Source: Rhodococcus sp. 4CII
GTDB lineage: Bacteria > Actinomycetota > Actinomycetes > Mycobacteriales > Mycobacteriaceae
NCBI RefSeq assembly: GCF_014256275.1
Contig: NZ_JACCFE010000002.1
Coordinates: 1,488,001-1,552,000 of the forward strand
Reading direction: 5' to 3'
Length of the DNA stretch: 64,000 nt
A model generated the notes under the pieces. The model made no database searches and was not told the DNA's origin. It saw only the letters and a program-made list of their open reading frames with translations. The position numbers were made by a program, and so were the translations under genes. Positions 27,125 to 35,391 of this stretch are shown here, piece by piece. How positions within the stretch are numbered: the first letter of the stretch is position 1; every line of letters starts with the position of its first letter.

Positions 27125-27909
27125 GAGACGCTCCGCATCGGCCGGACGACGTTTCCTCCCATCACCATCGCGGTGTCCGCCGACGGCGTCGGTCGGGACG
27201 TCGTGAGTAACAGTTGGGCCAACTGCAAGGATTCGGCGCGGCCCCGACGCCTACTCCGATCCCACCACATCAGCCGCGTCTCGTAGCGGTCATCCGGGTA
27301 CGGCACGGGAGCAATGTGGTCGGCTACCACCCCGCCGGAGGACCTCCACGTTTCCAGGACATGGGCTGCCGCGGTCGCGAGCATGAACTGGACGTCGAGC
27401 AGATCCATCGAATAGGTGGCGAATCGGCCCAGTGCGCTGACGAGTTCACCCCGGCGGCTCGCGCTGTCCGACACCCACGCACCCTTCGCTTCCACGACGC
27501 CGAACGGCAACCTGTCCTCGATCATCCGGCGCACGGCGGGAGCGCCGGGGTGGGTGCCCCATTCCGTGATCGCGTGTGCCTGACCTGCGGAAAGGTAGGG
27601 TCCCTGAATTCGGACGCCTGCCGCGACGGAGCCGTTCGGTTCGATCGCGACGAAGAACGCCGCGGTCGTGTCACCGTCCTGTATCCGCCGGTATTCGAGG
27701 GCCTTCTCGGCGCCGTACTTGCGGTAGCCGGTGACGGCGCCCTCGAGATATTCTTCCCACAGCACGGGTTCGTCCGACGGCCGGGCGACGACGAAGCGAC
27801 ACTCCGATCTGGGATCCCACACACTCAGTGTTCGGTCGAGTATGGTCTCGGTCGACCGCTCGTCGATCTGCGGACGCGACAGCTGTTCAACTGGCATTGG
27901 CTTTCCCAT
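27121..27909 (-). CDS. Unknown protein, possibly autoinducer-synthase/GNAT-like acyltransferase
   Basis: A 262-residue soluble protein I cannot assign firmly. The middle part reads like an acyltransferase of the GNAT/LuxI-FeeM group: a strand pair TTAAFFVAIEPNGSVAAGVRI, then GVVEAKGAWVSDSASR where those enzymes have an acidic residue and strand, then a long helix (LGRFATYSMDLLDVQFMLAT). This is pattern recognition only. It is translationally coupled to the ThiF/nitroreductase gene (four-base overlap), so the two products probably act together. ATG 27909 is the longest start; ATG 27897 is possible. Confidence 0.55.
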   Translation of the reverse strand: MGKPMPVEQLSRPQIDERSTETILDRTLSVWDPRSECRFVVARPSDEPVLWEEYLEGAVTGYRKYGAEKALEYRRIQDGDTTAAFFVAIEPNGSVAAGVRIQGPYLSAGQAHAITEWGTHPGAPAVRRMIEDRLPFGVVEAKGAWVSDSASRRGELVSALGRFATYSMDLLDVQFMLATAAAHVLETWRSSGGVVADHIAPVPYPDDRYETRLMWWDRSRRRGRAESLQLAQLLLTTSRPTPSADTAMVMGGNVVRPMRSVS

Positions 27910-28091
27910 CGGAGTCGGTGCGGCAATTCCGGGGACTCACGGGTTACGTAAAGACCCCAAGAACTGGACACACGAACACCCGGCCACAGCCCCGCGGCTA
28001 CTCATTTTCCGCGTTTAGTCCGGATTTGTCACCTGTGATGCCTCAAATGGGCACGAAAACAAACTTCAGGTCGGTAATTGTCGACGTGGAA

Positions 28092-28517
28092 TTACGTGAG
28101 GGAAATGAACAGTTCGACGTTGTTCGGAGCGCGGAAGACCTCGATCTCCTCCGCGTAGGCGCGCTCGATGCGCCCTTCCTTCTCGGCCAGCTCGGCCTGG
28201 ATCCACACGTCCTCGATCGGGTCGGACGACCGCCCGTCGGGTGTAAACCTCGCGAAATATCCCGACGGGACACGCACCAGCACGTCGCCGATCTCGAGGT
28301 GATCGAGGTCGATGCAGCGGTACCCGATGACCGCGGTCCACCCCAGATCCGGGACCGCGACGTAGACGGTGGCCAGTTCGCCGACGCCACGCTGCTGGAC
28401 CCGCTCGCGTGTGAACTTCATCAGATCGGTGGCGTGCGCCGTGGGACCCAGTTCCATGCGCGGCAGGATGAGGCCGCCGAAGTCGGTGGCCTCGCGCTTG
28501 ACGATCTCGAAACTCAT
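28092..28517 (-). CDS. GyrI-like (effector-binding) domain protein
   Basis: Stand-alone small-molecule-binding domain of the GyrI/AraC-effector-binding type, 141 residues, with no DNA-binding part. The family pattern is visible in VLVRVPSGYFARFTPDG, a WIQAELAEKEGRIER helix and a C-terminal EEIEVF...VELFISL strand. The start overlaps the stop of a second, similar gene (ATGA), so the pair is cotranscribed. Ligand unknown. It is 182 bases upstream of the autoinducer-synthase-like operon on the same strand. Confidence 0.75.
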   Translation of the reverse strand: MSFEIVKREATDFGGLILPRMELGPTAHATDLMKFTRERVQQRGVGELATVYVAVPDLGWTAVIGYRCIDLDHLEIGDVLVRVPSGYFARFTPDGRSSDPIEDVWIQAELAEKEGRIERAYAEEIEVFRAPNNVELFISLT

Positions 28518-28978
28518 TGCGGCCCCTGCCTCGTGGCGGGCGGCACTACCGCCACGTACAAATCGATCCCGAAGGCGTGCGGGTAGAACTCGAAGTCGCC
28601 GGTGAAGGATCGTTCGATCTGCCGCGATTCCTCCGCATCACGAATCTGCCCCCAGAGCGCGTCGAAAAGGTCCGGAAAGGTTCCGACCGAGGAGAACTTC
28701 GCATAGGTTCCCGCAGGGATCCGCGATACCAGGTGCCCACGTCCGACCTGGTCGAGCGAGGAGCACTCATAGCCCACGATTTGCGTGTAGTACGAATTGA
28801 TCTCGGGAGCGTGGTCGACATAGGCGGAGGCCAGCGGCCTGTCGACGTTCTGCGCGAGAAGGGTGGACCACGTCTTTTCGAGGGCTCTGTCGCGCGCCTT
28901 TCCGAGCGCCCTTTTCGGGCTGCGAACGGCCAGTCCGGCCACCAACGTCTCTTTGCGTTCGACTATGACGAACGGCAT
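28514..28978 (-). CDS. GyrI-like (effector-binding) domain protein, paralogue of its neighbour
   Basis: A 154-residue protein with the same fold as the following gene: HLVSRIPAGTYAKFSSVG, a helix with LWGQIRDAEESRQIERSF and a C-terminal FEFYPH...DLYVAVV strand. The N-terminus (PFVIVERKETLVAGLAV) also fits the effector-binding family. The two look like a tandem duplication that has diverged. No DNA-binding region, signal peptide or membrane helix. Probably a ligand-binding or small-molecule-modifying protein. Confidence 0.72.
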   Translation of the reverse strand: MPFVIVERKETLVAGLAVRSPKRALGKARDRALEKTWSTLLAQNVDRPLASAYVDHAPEINSYYTQIVGYECSSLDQVGRGHLVSRIPAGTYAKFSSVGTFPDLFDALWGQIRDAEESRQIERSFTGDFEFYPHAFGIDLYVAVVPPATRQGPQ

Positions 28979-29329
28979 CGGGCACCCCCTCCGACGTCAT
29001 CGTCACGTTAAGCCTGCAAGTGCAATATCGTTCGCCCGTCAGCAATTCGGCGATCAAGTTCAACCATACCCCGTTACGAATCCACAGTCCTGAGCATTCA
29101 CCCCGGAAAGCGTCACAAACTGCTTTTGCCGAACCCTTTTATGCACCCATCTCGAGTAGATAAATAAAGGATCAGCGGCAGTTTTAAAGCCAGCTAACAT
29201 ACCGTAGGTTGGTTTTGGTCTTGTTTACCTGACCTGGATGTGGTTAGTTGGATGAATCGAGTACCACTGGTGTGACGCATCCGACAGTCGGCGTCGCGAC
29301 CGGGGGATCGGGGCGAAGGGAGGCTGCCC
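28979..29329. promoter_or_regulatory. Divergent intergenic region before the sugar-modification operon
   Basis: No gene is seen. The stretch 29090-29230 is AT-rich and should hold promoters for the plus-strand sugar operon (29330 onward) and the minus-strand GyrI-like pair. GGGAGG at about 29318-29323 is the ribosome site for the methyltransferase ATG. CCGTAGGTTGGTTTTGGTC (29202-29220) resembles elements before other glycan genes. Confidence 0.45.
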
Positions 29330-30589
29330 ATGCTCTGCCGACTGTGCAAATCCGACAGGATGCGCAGCATCCTGGATCTGGGCGCGACCCCGCCCTGCGA
29401 ACTCTTTCTGACCGGACCGGCCCTGGACGCTCCGGAAGTCACCTATCCGCTGCACCTCCGGCTGTGCGAAGACTGTCTGCTCCTGCAGATCCCCGCGCTG
29501 ATTACTCCGGAGGACACCTTCACCGACTATGCCTACTACTCTTCGTTCTCCGACTCCTGGGTCGAGCACGCGCGAGCGTTCGTGGACTCGGCGGTGAACA
29601 GGCTCGGACTCGACGACACGTCGTCGGTCGTGGAGGTGGCGAGCAACGACGGCTATCTACTGCAACATTGCGTCGCCGCCGGGATCCGGTGCCTCGGAAT
29701 CGAACCGTCGCACAACGTCGGCGCGGCGGCCCGTGAACGCGGAGTCCCCACTCTCACGGCATTTCTCGACGAGGACCTCGCCGCGCAGGTCCGGACGGAA
29801 CACGGGCCCGCGGACCTCGTGGTCGCGAACAACGTCTTCGCCCACGTTCCCGACCTCCTCGGATTCACTCGGGCCCTTCGCGCACTCGTCGCCGACGACG
29901 GATGGCTGAGCATCGAGGTTCACCACGCGCTCAATCTCGTCGGCCTCGCGCAGTTCGACACGATTTACCACGAACACTTCCAGTACTACACGGTGCTGTC
30001 CGCGACCCGTGCGCTCGCGACCGCAGGCCTGACCGTTGTGGACGTGGAACTGCTGGACACTCACGGCGGATCGATACGGATCTGGGCGCGTCCCGACGCT
30101 GCCGGCCGCGTGCCGACTCGCCGCGTAGCCGAGGTGTTGCACCGAGAGGAAGTAGCCGGGCTCCATGACGTCGACGGGTACCTCGGACTCGAGCCGCGGG
30201 CGCGGGCCGTGCGTCAGCAGTTGCTCAGATTCCTCCTGGACTGCCGCGCCCAGAACAGAACCGTCGTCGGCTACGGGGCTCCCGGCAAGGGGAACACCCT
30301 GCTGAATTATTGCGGAATTCGTCCCGACCTACTCGAATACACGGTCGACCGGAATCCGTACAAGCACGGCCGGTTCACGCCCGGCACCCGGATTCCGATC
30401 CTCGACCCGAAGCAGATCGAGAAGGATCGCCCCGACGTAGTCCTCGCGCTGCCATGGAACCTCGAGGCGGAGCTGACCGAGCAGCTGCGTTACATCGCCG
30501 AGTGGGGCGGTGAGCTGGTCTTCCCGCTCCCCTCCCTGCACAGCGCCGGTTTCCAGCAGGACCGAGTGGCAAGGAGTCTCACGACATGA
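29330..30589 (+). CDS. Sugar C-methyltransferase (TylC3/NovU/TcaB9 type)
   Basis: Predicted SAM-dependent C-methyltransferase acting on a nucleotide-linked 4-keto sugar, 419 residues. The three-part family architecture is complete: an N-terminal zinc-binding part (CRLCKSD ... LCEDCLLLQ), a central SAM domain with VVEVASNDGYLLQHC, and a C-terminal domain with VGYGAPGKGNTLLNY. The catalytic YHEHF block is intact at about residues 220-224. The stop overlaps the start of the cytidylyltransferase gene, and together they begin a plus-strand operon for a branched sugar. Confidence 0.88.
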   Translation: MLCRLCKSDRMRSILDLGATPPCELFLTGPALDAPEVTYPLHLRLCEDCLLLQIPALITPEDTFTDYAYYSSFSDSWVEHARAFVDSAVNRLGLDDTSSVVEVASNDGYLLQHCVAAGIRCLGIEPSHNVGAAARERGVPTLTAFLDEDLAAQVRTEHGPADLVVANNVFAHVPDLLGFTRALRALVADDGWLSIEVHHALNLVGLAQFDTIYHEHFQYYTVLSATRALATAGLTVVDVELLDTHGGSIRIWARPDAAGRVPTRRVAEVLHREEVAGLHDVDGYLGLEPRARAVRQQLLRFLLDCRAQNRTVVGYGAPGKGNTLLNYCGIRPDLLEYTVDRNPYKHGRFTPGTRIPILDPKQIEKDRPDVVLALPWNLEAELTEQLRYIAEWGGELVFPLPSLHSAGFQQDRVARSLTT

Positions 30590-31374
30590 AAGTTGTCCTG
30601 TTCTGTGGCGGTTACGGCATGCGCATGCGGAACGACCGCAACGACGCCATCCCCAAGCCGATGCAGATGGTCGGCCCTCGCCCCCTCCTGTGGCACGTGA
30701 TGAATTACTACGCCCACTTCGGGCACAAGGAGTTCATCCTCTGCCTCGGGTACGGCGCGGAGGCCATCAAAGAATTCTTCCTCGACTACCGCGAAGCGGA
30801 ATCCAACGACTTCGTGCTCCACGCCAACAAGATCGAGCTTTTGAATTCCGACATCAGCGATTGGTCCATCACATTCGTCGACACGGGTCTGGAATCGGCA
30901 ATCGGTGAGCGACTGCGCCGCGTGCGACGGCATCTCGACGGCGACGAGTACTTCCTCGCGAACTACGCCGACGTCCTGACCGACGCTCCGCTCGACGACG
31001 TGGTCGCGAAGTTCCACGAATCGGGTGCCGCGGCCTCGATGCTCGTCGTTCCGCCGCAATCCTCGTTCCACTGCGTGAACGTGGCCGAAAACGGAGAGGT
31101 CAAGGAGATCATCCCGGTCGGCCGATTACCGATCTGGGAGAACGGTGGCTACTTCGTCCTCAGCGACGAGATCTTCGAACTACTCCCGCCGGGCGGCGAT
31201 CTGGTGGCGGACGTCTGCGAGACCCTGGCGGGCGAGGGACGCTTGTTCGGATACCGGCACACGGGCTTCTGGAAGCCGGCGGACACCTTCAAGGAGCGTG
31301 CCGAACTCGACGCCAACTATTCGAAGGGCATCCATCCGTGGATGGTGTGGGAGCAATCGGAGGCGGTGTCATAG
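30586..31374 (+). CDS. Glucose-1-phosphate cytidylyltransferase (RfbF-like)
   Basis: Nucleotidyltransferase that should make CDP-glucose or a related CDP-hexose from the sugar 1-phosphate and CTP; 262 residues. The N-terminal nucleotide-binding motif is FCGGYGMRMR with IPKPM, and WSITFVDTG is characteristic of RfbF-type enzymes. No CDP-glucose 4,6-dehydratase (RfbG) lies nearby, so the later steps are either done by the adjacent SDR or encoded elsewhere. Four-base overlap with the methyltransferase gene and a three-base gap to the PIG-L gene. Confidence 0.88.
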   Translation: MKVVLFCGGYGMRMRNDRNDAIPKPMQMVGPRPLLWHVMNYYAHFGHKEFILCLGYGAEAIKEFFLDYREAESNDFVLHANKIELLNSDISDWSITFVDTGLESAIGERLRRVRRHLDGDEYFLANYADVLTDAPLDDVVAKFHESGAAASMLVVPPQSSFHCVNVAENGEVKEIIPVGRLPIWENGGYFVLSDEIFELLPPGGDLVADVCETLAGEGRLFGYRHTGFWKPADTFKERAELDANYSKGIHPWMVWEQSEAVS

Positions 31375-31377
31375 CTC

Positions 31378-32028
31378 ATGCTCGACCTCCACGCCCCGCA
31401 CGTCGCCGAGATCGCTGTTCTCGGCGCACACTGCGACGACATCGCGATCGGCATCGGCGGGACGCTACTGACTATGTCGTCTACGTCTCCCGGACTCCGG
31501 GTGCGCGCGCTCGTGCTGTCGGGCAACGACTCCCGACGAGAGATCGAGGAACGGCACGCGCTCGCCGCACTGTGTCCCGGCGCCGACGTCGAACTCGACG
31601 TACTCGACGTTCCGGACGGGCACGCGCCCGCGTATTGGGAACCGATCAAGACTGCACTCGAGGGATTTCGGCGACGGTGTGAGCCCGACATCGTGTTCGC
31701 TCCTCACCGCGGAGACGCCCACCAGGATCACCGGCTACTGGCCGAACTCGTGCCCACCGCGTTTCGGGACCACCTCGTGCTGGGATACGAGATCCTGAAA
31801 TGGGAAACCGACACTCCACACCCCACCGTCTTCCATCCCCTGTCACGGGCGGTCGCGGAGGAAAAGGCCCGGGTTCTGCTGAAGCACTACCCGTCACAGC
31901 TCGACCGCGGCTGGTTCGACGAAGAAGCGTTCCTCGGCGTCAGCCGGCTACGGGGTGTGCAGTGCCGGCGAATGTACGCCGAAGCCTTCGTCCTCGAGAA
32001 GACGACCATCCGATTCGGAAGGACCTGA
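31378..32028 (+). CDS. PIG-L family deacetylase
   Basis: Zinc-dependent deacetylase of the PIG-L/LmbE family, 216 residues, normally removing an acetyl group from an N-acetylated sugar or sugar conjugate. The zinc-binding block AHPDD appears as GAHCDD near the N-terminus, and the second metal site is PHRGDAHQDH (about residues 105-114). Located between cytidylyltransferase and SDR genes, it probably acts on the same activated sugar or its lipid-linked form. No signal peptide. Confidence 0.88.
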   Translation: MLDLHAPHVAEIAVLGAHCDDIAIGIGGTLLTMSSTSPGLRVRALVLSGNDSRREIEERHALAALCPGADVELDVLDVPDGHAPAYWEPIKTALEGFRRRCEPDIVFAPHRGDAHQDHRLLAELVPTAFRDHLVLGYEILKWETDTPHPTVFHPLSRAVAEEKARVLLKHYPSQLDRGWFDEEAFLGVSRLRGVQCRRMYAEAFVLEKTTIRFGRT

Positions 32029-32029
32029 C

Positions 32030-33070
32030 ATGAGAGTGCTCCTCACAGGACACCAGGGCTACCTGGGTTCGGTCATGGTCCCGGCGCTGCGCGCCGAGGG
32101 GCACGATGTCGTCGGTCTCGATTCCGGACTGTTCGCCGGCTGTCTCCTCGGCCCCGCACCTGCCGATCCCCCGTCCGTCGATGTAGATCTACGGGACGTG
32201 ACGGAGGCCCACCTGGCCGGGTTCGACGCCGTGATTCACCTTGCCGCGCTGTCGAACGATCCGCTGGGGTCCTTCGCCCCCGACGTCACCTACGACATCA
32301 ACCATCACGGGTCGGTTCGCTTGGCTCGTCTTGCGAAAACCGCTGGGGTACAACGCTTCCTCTACGCATCCACCTGTTCGGTGTACGGATCGGCGGGCGA
32401 GGACCTGGTGACCGAATCGGCGCCTCTCCGCCCGCTCACCCCGTATGCGGAAAGCAAGGTTCGCGTAGAGGACGATGTGGCCGCCATCGCCGACTCCGGG
32501 TTCTCGCCGGTCTTTCTGCGGAACGCGACGGCGTTCGGGTTCTCGCCCCGACTGCGTGCCGACATCGTTCTCAACAACCTCGTCGGCATCGCCACGCTCA
32601 CCGGCACGGTGCGAGTGCTGTCCGACGGCACCCCGTGGCGCCCCCTCGTGCATGCGCGCGACATTGCCGCCGCGTTCTGCGCCGCGCTGACCGCTCCGAC
32701 GGGCACGATCCACTGCCGCGCCTACAACGTGGGAACCGAGGCCAACAACGTCACGGTGGCGCAGATCGCGGAAGCTGCCGCCGCAGCGGTGCCGGGCTCG
32801 ACGGTCGCCCTCACCGGCGAGACGGGACCGGATCCGCGGTCCTACCGCGTCGACTTCAGCGCGATCAGAACCGCATTCGAGGGATACGCACCGCAATGGA
32901 CCGTCGCCGACGGCGCGGTCGAGCTGTACGACAACTACGTGCGATGGGGCCTCACGGACGAGCTGTTCACCACCCGATTCACCCGGCTGGCCCACCTACA
33001 GGCACTGCGGACGTCGGGGGTGCTCGACGAGTCACTGCGGTTTCTCCGAATCGGGGCCGGCCATGCCTGA
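32030..33070 (+). CDS. Extended SDR sugar-nucleotide epimerase/dehydratase
   Basis: NAD(P)-dependent short-chain dehydrogenase of the extended, sugar-modifying type, 346 residues. It has TGHQGYLGS for nucleotide binding, STCSVYG with the catalytic Ser/Thr and YAESK with the Tyr/Lys pair. Whether it epimerises, dehydrates or reduces cannot be told from sequence. ATG 32030 follows the PIG-L stop by one base; the open frame further upstream overlaps that gene. It is the last gene of the plus-strand operon and is convergent with the RmlC-like gene. Confidence 0.88.
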   Translation: MRVLLTGHQGYLGSVMVPALRAEGHDVVGLDSGLFAGCLLGPAPADPPSVDVDLRDVTEAHLAGFDAVIHLAALSNDPLGSFAPDVTYDINHHGSVRLARLAKTAGVQRFLYASTCSVYGSAGEDLVTESAPLRPLTPYAESKVRVEDDVAAIADSGFSPVFLRNATAFGFSPRLRADIVLNNLVGIATLTGTVRVLSDGTPWRPLVHARDIAAAFCAALTAPTGTIHCRAYNVGTEANNVTVAQIAEAAAAAVPGSTVALTGETGPDPRSYRVDFSAIRTAFEGYAPQWTVADGAVELYDNYVRWGLTDELFTTRFTRLAHLQALRTSGVLDESLRFLRIGAGHA

Positions 33071-33089
33071 CACAGCCACTACCCGGCGG

Positions 33090-33695
33090 TCAGAGAGATC
33101 GCAGCAGATCCTCCCAGCTTCCCGCCGAGGCATCGCGTGGGCTCGTGCCGGACACGGGGAGCGGCCACTCGATCCCCAGGCTGGGGTCGTCGTAGGCCAC
33201 GGCGAGATCCTCGGTGGGATCGTGCCCGCGGTCGATCCGGTAACACACGTCGCAGTCGGTGAGGGCCTGGAAACCGTGGAGAAATCCCCGGGGCACGAAC
33301 AGATGCGAGAAGGTGTCGTCGTCGAGCCTGAACGCCTGCTTCCGGCCGAACGTCGCGGACGTGCGCCGCACATCCACGAGCACGTCGTAGATCGCTCCGC
33401 GCGCACAACGCACGAGCTTGGCCTCGCCGTCCCCCGATCTGCAGTGCATGCCGCGGATCACGCCGCGCACCGACCGCGACTGCGAGTCCTGGACGAAGTC
33501 CGCCGCACGGACCACCCGGCCCGTCGACGCTCGGCTCGCGACGGCGTCGTCGAAGATCTGCGCATCGAAGGTCCGCGTGAAGAGTCCCCGCCCGTCCCGG
33601 AACGGCTCGGGAGTGAACAGCAGGACGTCGTCGAGTTCCGTGAGTTCCACGCGCACCTCCCCATCGTGCCGCATCGCGGTGGGCGGGTCCGGCAT
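33090..33695 (-). CDS. dTDP-4-dehydrorhamnose 3,5-epimerase-like (RmlC family)
   Basis: Cupin sugar epimerase of the RmlC family, about 200 residues. The expected elements are present: FVQDSQSRSVRGVIRGMH with the catalytic His, KLVRCARGAIYDVLVDVR, and FVPRGFLHGFQALTD. It would epimerise C3 and/or C5 of a 4-keto-6-deoxy sugar. It faces the SDR gene and is divergent from the second methyltransferase gene. The start is uncertain: 33695, an ATG at 33674 and a later GTG behind GGGGAGG are all possible. Confidence 0.85.
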   Translation of the reverse strand: MPDPPTAMRHDGEVRVELTELDDVLLFTPEPFRDGRGLFTRTFDAQIFDDAVASRASTGRVVRAADFVQDSQSRSVRGVIRGMHCRSGDGEAKLVRCARGAIYDVLVDVRRTSATFGRKQAFRLDDDTFSHLFVPRGFLHGFQALTDCDVCYRIDRGHDPTEDLAVAYDDPSLGIEWPLPVSGTSPRDASAGSWEDLLRSL

Positions 33696-33718
33696 TTACG
33701 GAAGTCGGGACGGCCACG

Positions 33719-34888
33719 ATGATCTGCCGCGGATGCGTCGGATCCGACACGGTCCGGGTACTCGATCTCGGGGCTGTGCCTGCTGCGGACCACTTCCCGC
33801 CCGAGCGATCGGCGATCGACTCGTGCGAGTCGGCTCATCCGCTGGCTATGGAGCTGTGCCTGCGGTGCGGCCTCGCGCAACTCGCGGAGGACGACACGAC
33901 CCCGGAGGAGCCGCGGGGCGTCGAGCCACTGGCGTTGCGGAACCAGGCCGCCGACGCCGTTCGGACGGTCGCGGTGTCGGGTTTCCTGGACGGCGACACC
34001 GTACTCGAGTTCGGCAGCCCGCACGGGGGTAGCTGGCTCGGTCTGCTCGCCGCGCGGGGATTCTGCCCGCCGCCCCCGGGGAAGCCGGCCTCGGTGGTGC
34101 TCGACTGCTTCGGCCTCATGCACGAAGTCCACCAGCGGACGGCACTGCGGCACCGTGCCGACTCCACGGCGAGCGACGGTGTCCTCCTTGTCCAATTCCA
34201 CTCTCTCGCTGCGATAGTCACACACGGACAGTGGAACGCGCTGCGACACGGCCACTACGCGTACTACTCACTGACGGCCCTGCAGCGCCTGCTCGGCGAC
34301 GTCGGGATGAGCTTGTCGTCCGCGTGGGAGTTCGACCTGTACGGCGGGACCGTCTTGGTCGCCGCACGGCACGGTATCCGGTCCGACACCTCCCCTGCCG
34401 TGCGGAGAATCCTCGCGGCCGAGAACGAACTCGGCGTGTGCACGCCCCGCACCCTCGGCCGGCTGCAGCATGCCGCGGACGACCACGCCCGGGCGCTGCA
34501 CGACTGGCTCGACGCGATGGCCGGTCACGGTCGGCGCGTCTACGCGTACGGCGCGGCATCGCGCGCCGTCGCGTTGTTCGGCCGGGCCGGTATCGATCGG
34601 CGACTGGTGGGGGCCGTGGCCGACGCATCCCCAGCCAAGCAGGGGCGCCGTATGCCGGGCACGAACGTTCCGATCATCTCCCCTACCGAGTTGGTCGCGG
34701 CCGACCCCGACCTCGTACTCCTGACGGTCGCAGACCTGGCCGAGGAAGTGCAGACACAGCTTCCACAGTTGACCGGCAAATGGGTGGTGGACATTCCCGA
34801 CGGGGACGGGCTGAATGCCGATCGTGCGCTCACTCGTGGACCTCAGCAGCCTTGCTGGAACAGACTCCGCACGTACCCCGCCGTCTGA
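33719..34888 (+). CDS. Degenerate sugar C-methyltransferase homologue
   Basis: Paralogue of the C-methyltransferase at 29330, 389 residues, but with damaged key features. The zinc-binding CxxC pairs (CRGC ... CLRC) and the C-terminal domain (VYAYGAASRAVALF) remain. The SAM loop reads VLEFGSPHGGSWLG instead of the E.ASNDG form, about 30 residues of the SAM domain are missing, and the catalytic YHEH block reads RHGH. Catalysis is therefore doubtful. It could act as a structural or binding partner of the intact enzyme, or be decaying. Its last 46 bases overlap the convergent DUF218 gene. Confidence 0.78.
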   Translation: MICRGCVGSDTVRVLDLGAVPAADHFPPERSAIDSCESAHPLAMELCLRCGLAQLAEDDTTPEEPRGVEPLALRNQAADAVRTVAVSGFLDGDTVLEFGSPHGGSWLGLLAARGFCPPPPGKPASVVLDCFGLMHEVHQRTALRHRADSTASDGVLLVQFHSLAAIVTHGQWNALRHGHYAYYSLTALQRLLGDVGMSLSSAWEFDLYGGTVLVAARHGIRSDTSPAVRRILAAENELGVCTPRTLGRLQHAADDHARALHDWLDAMAGHGRRVYAYGAASRAVALFGRAGIDRRLVGAVADASPAKQGRRMPGTNVPIISPTELVAADPDLVLLTVADLAEEVQTQLPQLTGKWVVDIPDGDGLNADRALTRGPQQPCWNRLRTYPAV

Positions 34889-35391
34889 TAGCCGCTCTGC
34901 CACACCCAGTCGGCGGCAGAGATGTTCGCCGGGCTGGCCGCCATCATGACTTCCCCGCCAAAACAGCGCTGGATGGTATATCGAGCCCGTGAAACATGCG
35001 GAGTGAACGTGACGACGATGACGCTGTTCCATCCCCCAGCGATCGCGAAATCGCGGAATGTCTTCGCTTCCCCGGCTGTGGTCGCGGGGTCGGGATCGAA
35101 GCAGACGACGGAAAATGTGAACCGCTTTCCGCAGAGTCGATCGAGCCACTCGTCGGATCCCCCGCTGGGATCGGACAGCAGCACACGCCCGGCAAGTCCC
35201 TCGTGGGCGAGGTCGAGTCCGTAGGTGTAGCGCTCGTGGCTGGGACCGCCGAGGACGAGGATCGCGTCCGCCCGGTGCAGCTTGTCGAGTTGCGGCTCGA
35301 CATATGTCGGCACACTCGCTGCCGTCGCGCCGAGGACAGCGGCAACCACGAGGACGAACGTCCAGCGCGGCCATCGAGCTCGTCTGCGCAC
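34843..35391 (-). CDS. DUF218/YdcF-like membrane protein
   Basis: A 182-residue protein with one N-terminal helix (about 10-30) and a DUF218 domain: ADAILVLGG, GRVLLSDPSGGSDEWL, and a TTAGEAKTFRDFA helix, ending VWQSGYQTAGYVRSLFQ. Family members such as SanA and YdcF are linked to envelope integrity or cyclic and lipid carriers, without one agreed reaction. GTG 35391 directly abuts the flippase stop codon, so it is the last gene of the minus-strand operon that begins with the heparinase-type gene. Confidence 0.8.
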   Translation of the reverse strand: MRRRARWPRWTFVLVVAAVLGATAASVPTYVEPQLDKLHRADAILVLGGPSHERYTYGLDLAHEGLAGRVLLSDPSGGSDEWLDRLCGKRFTFSVVCFDPDPATTAGEAKTFRDFAIAGGWNSVIVVTFTPHVSRARYTIQRCFGGEVMMAASPANISAADWVWQSGYQTAGYVRSLFQQGC

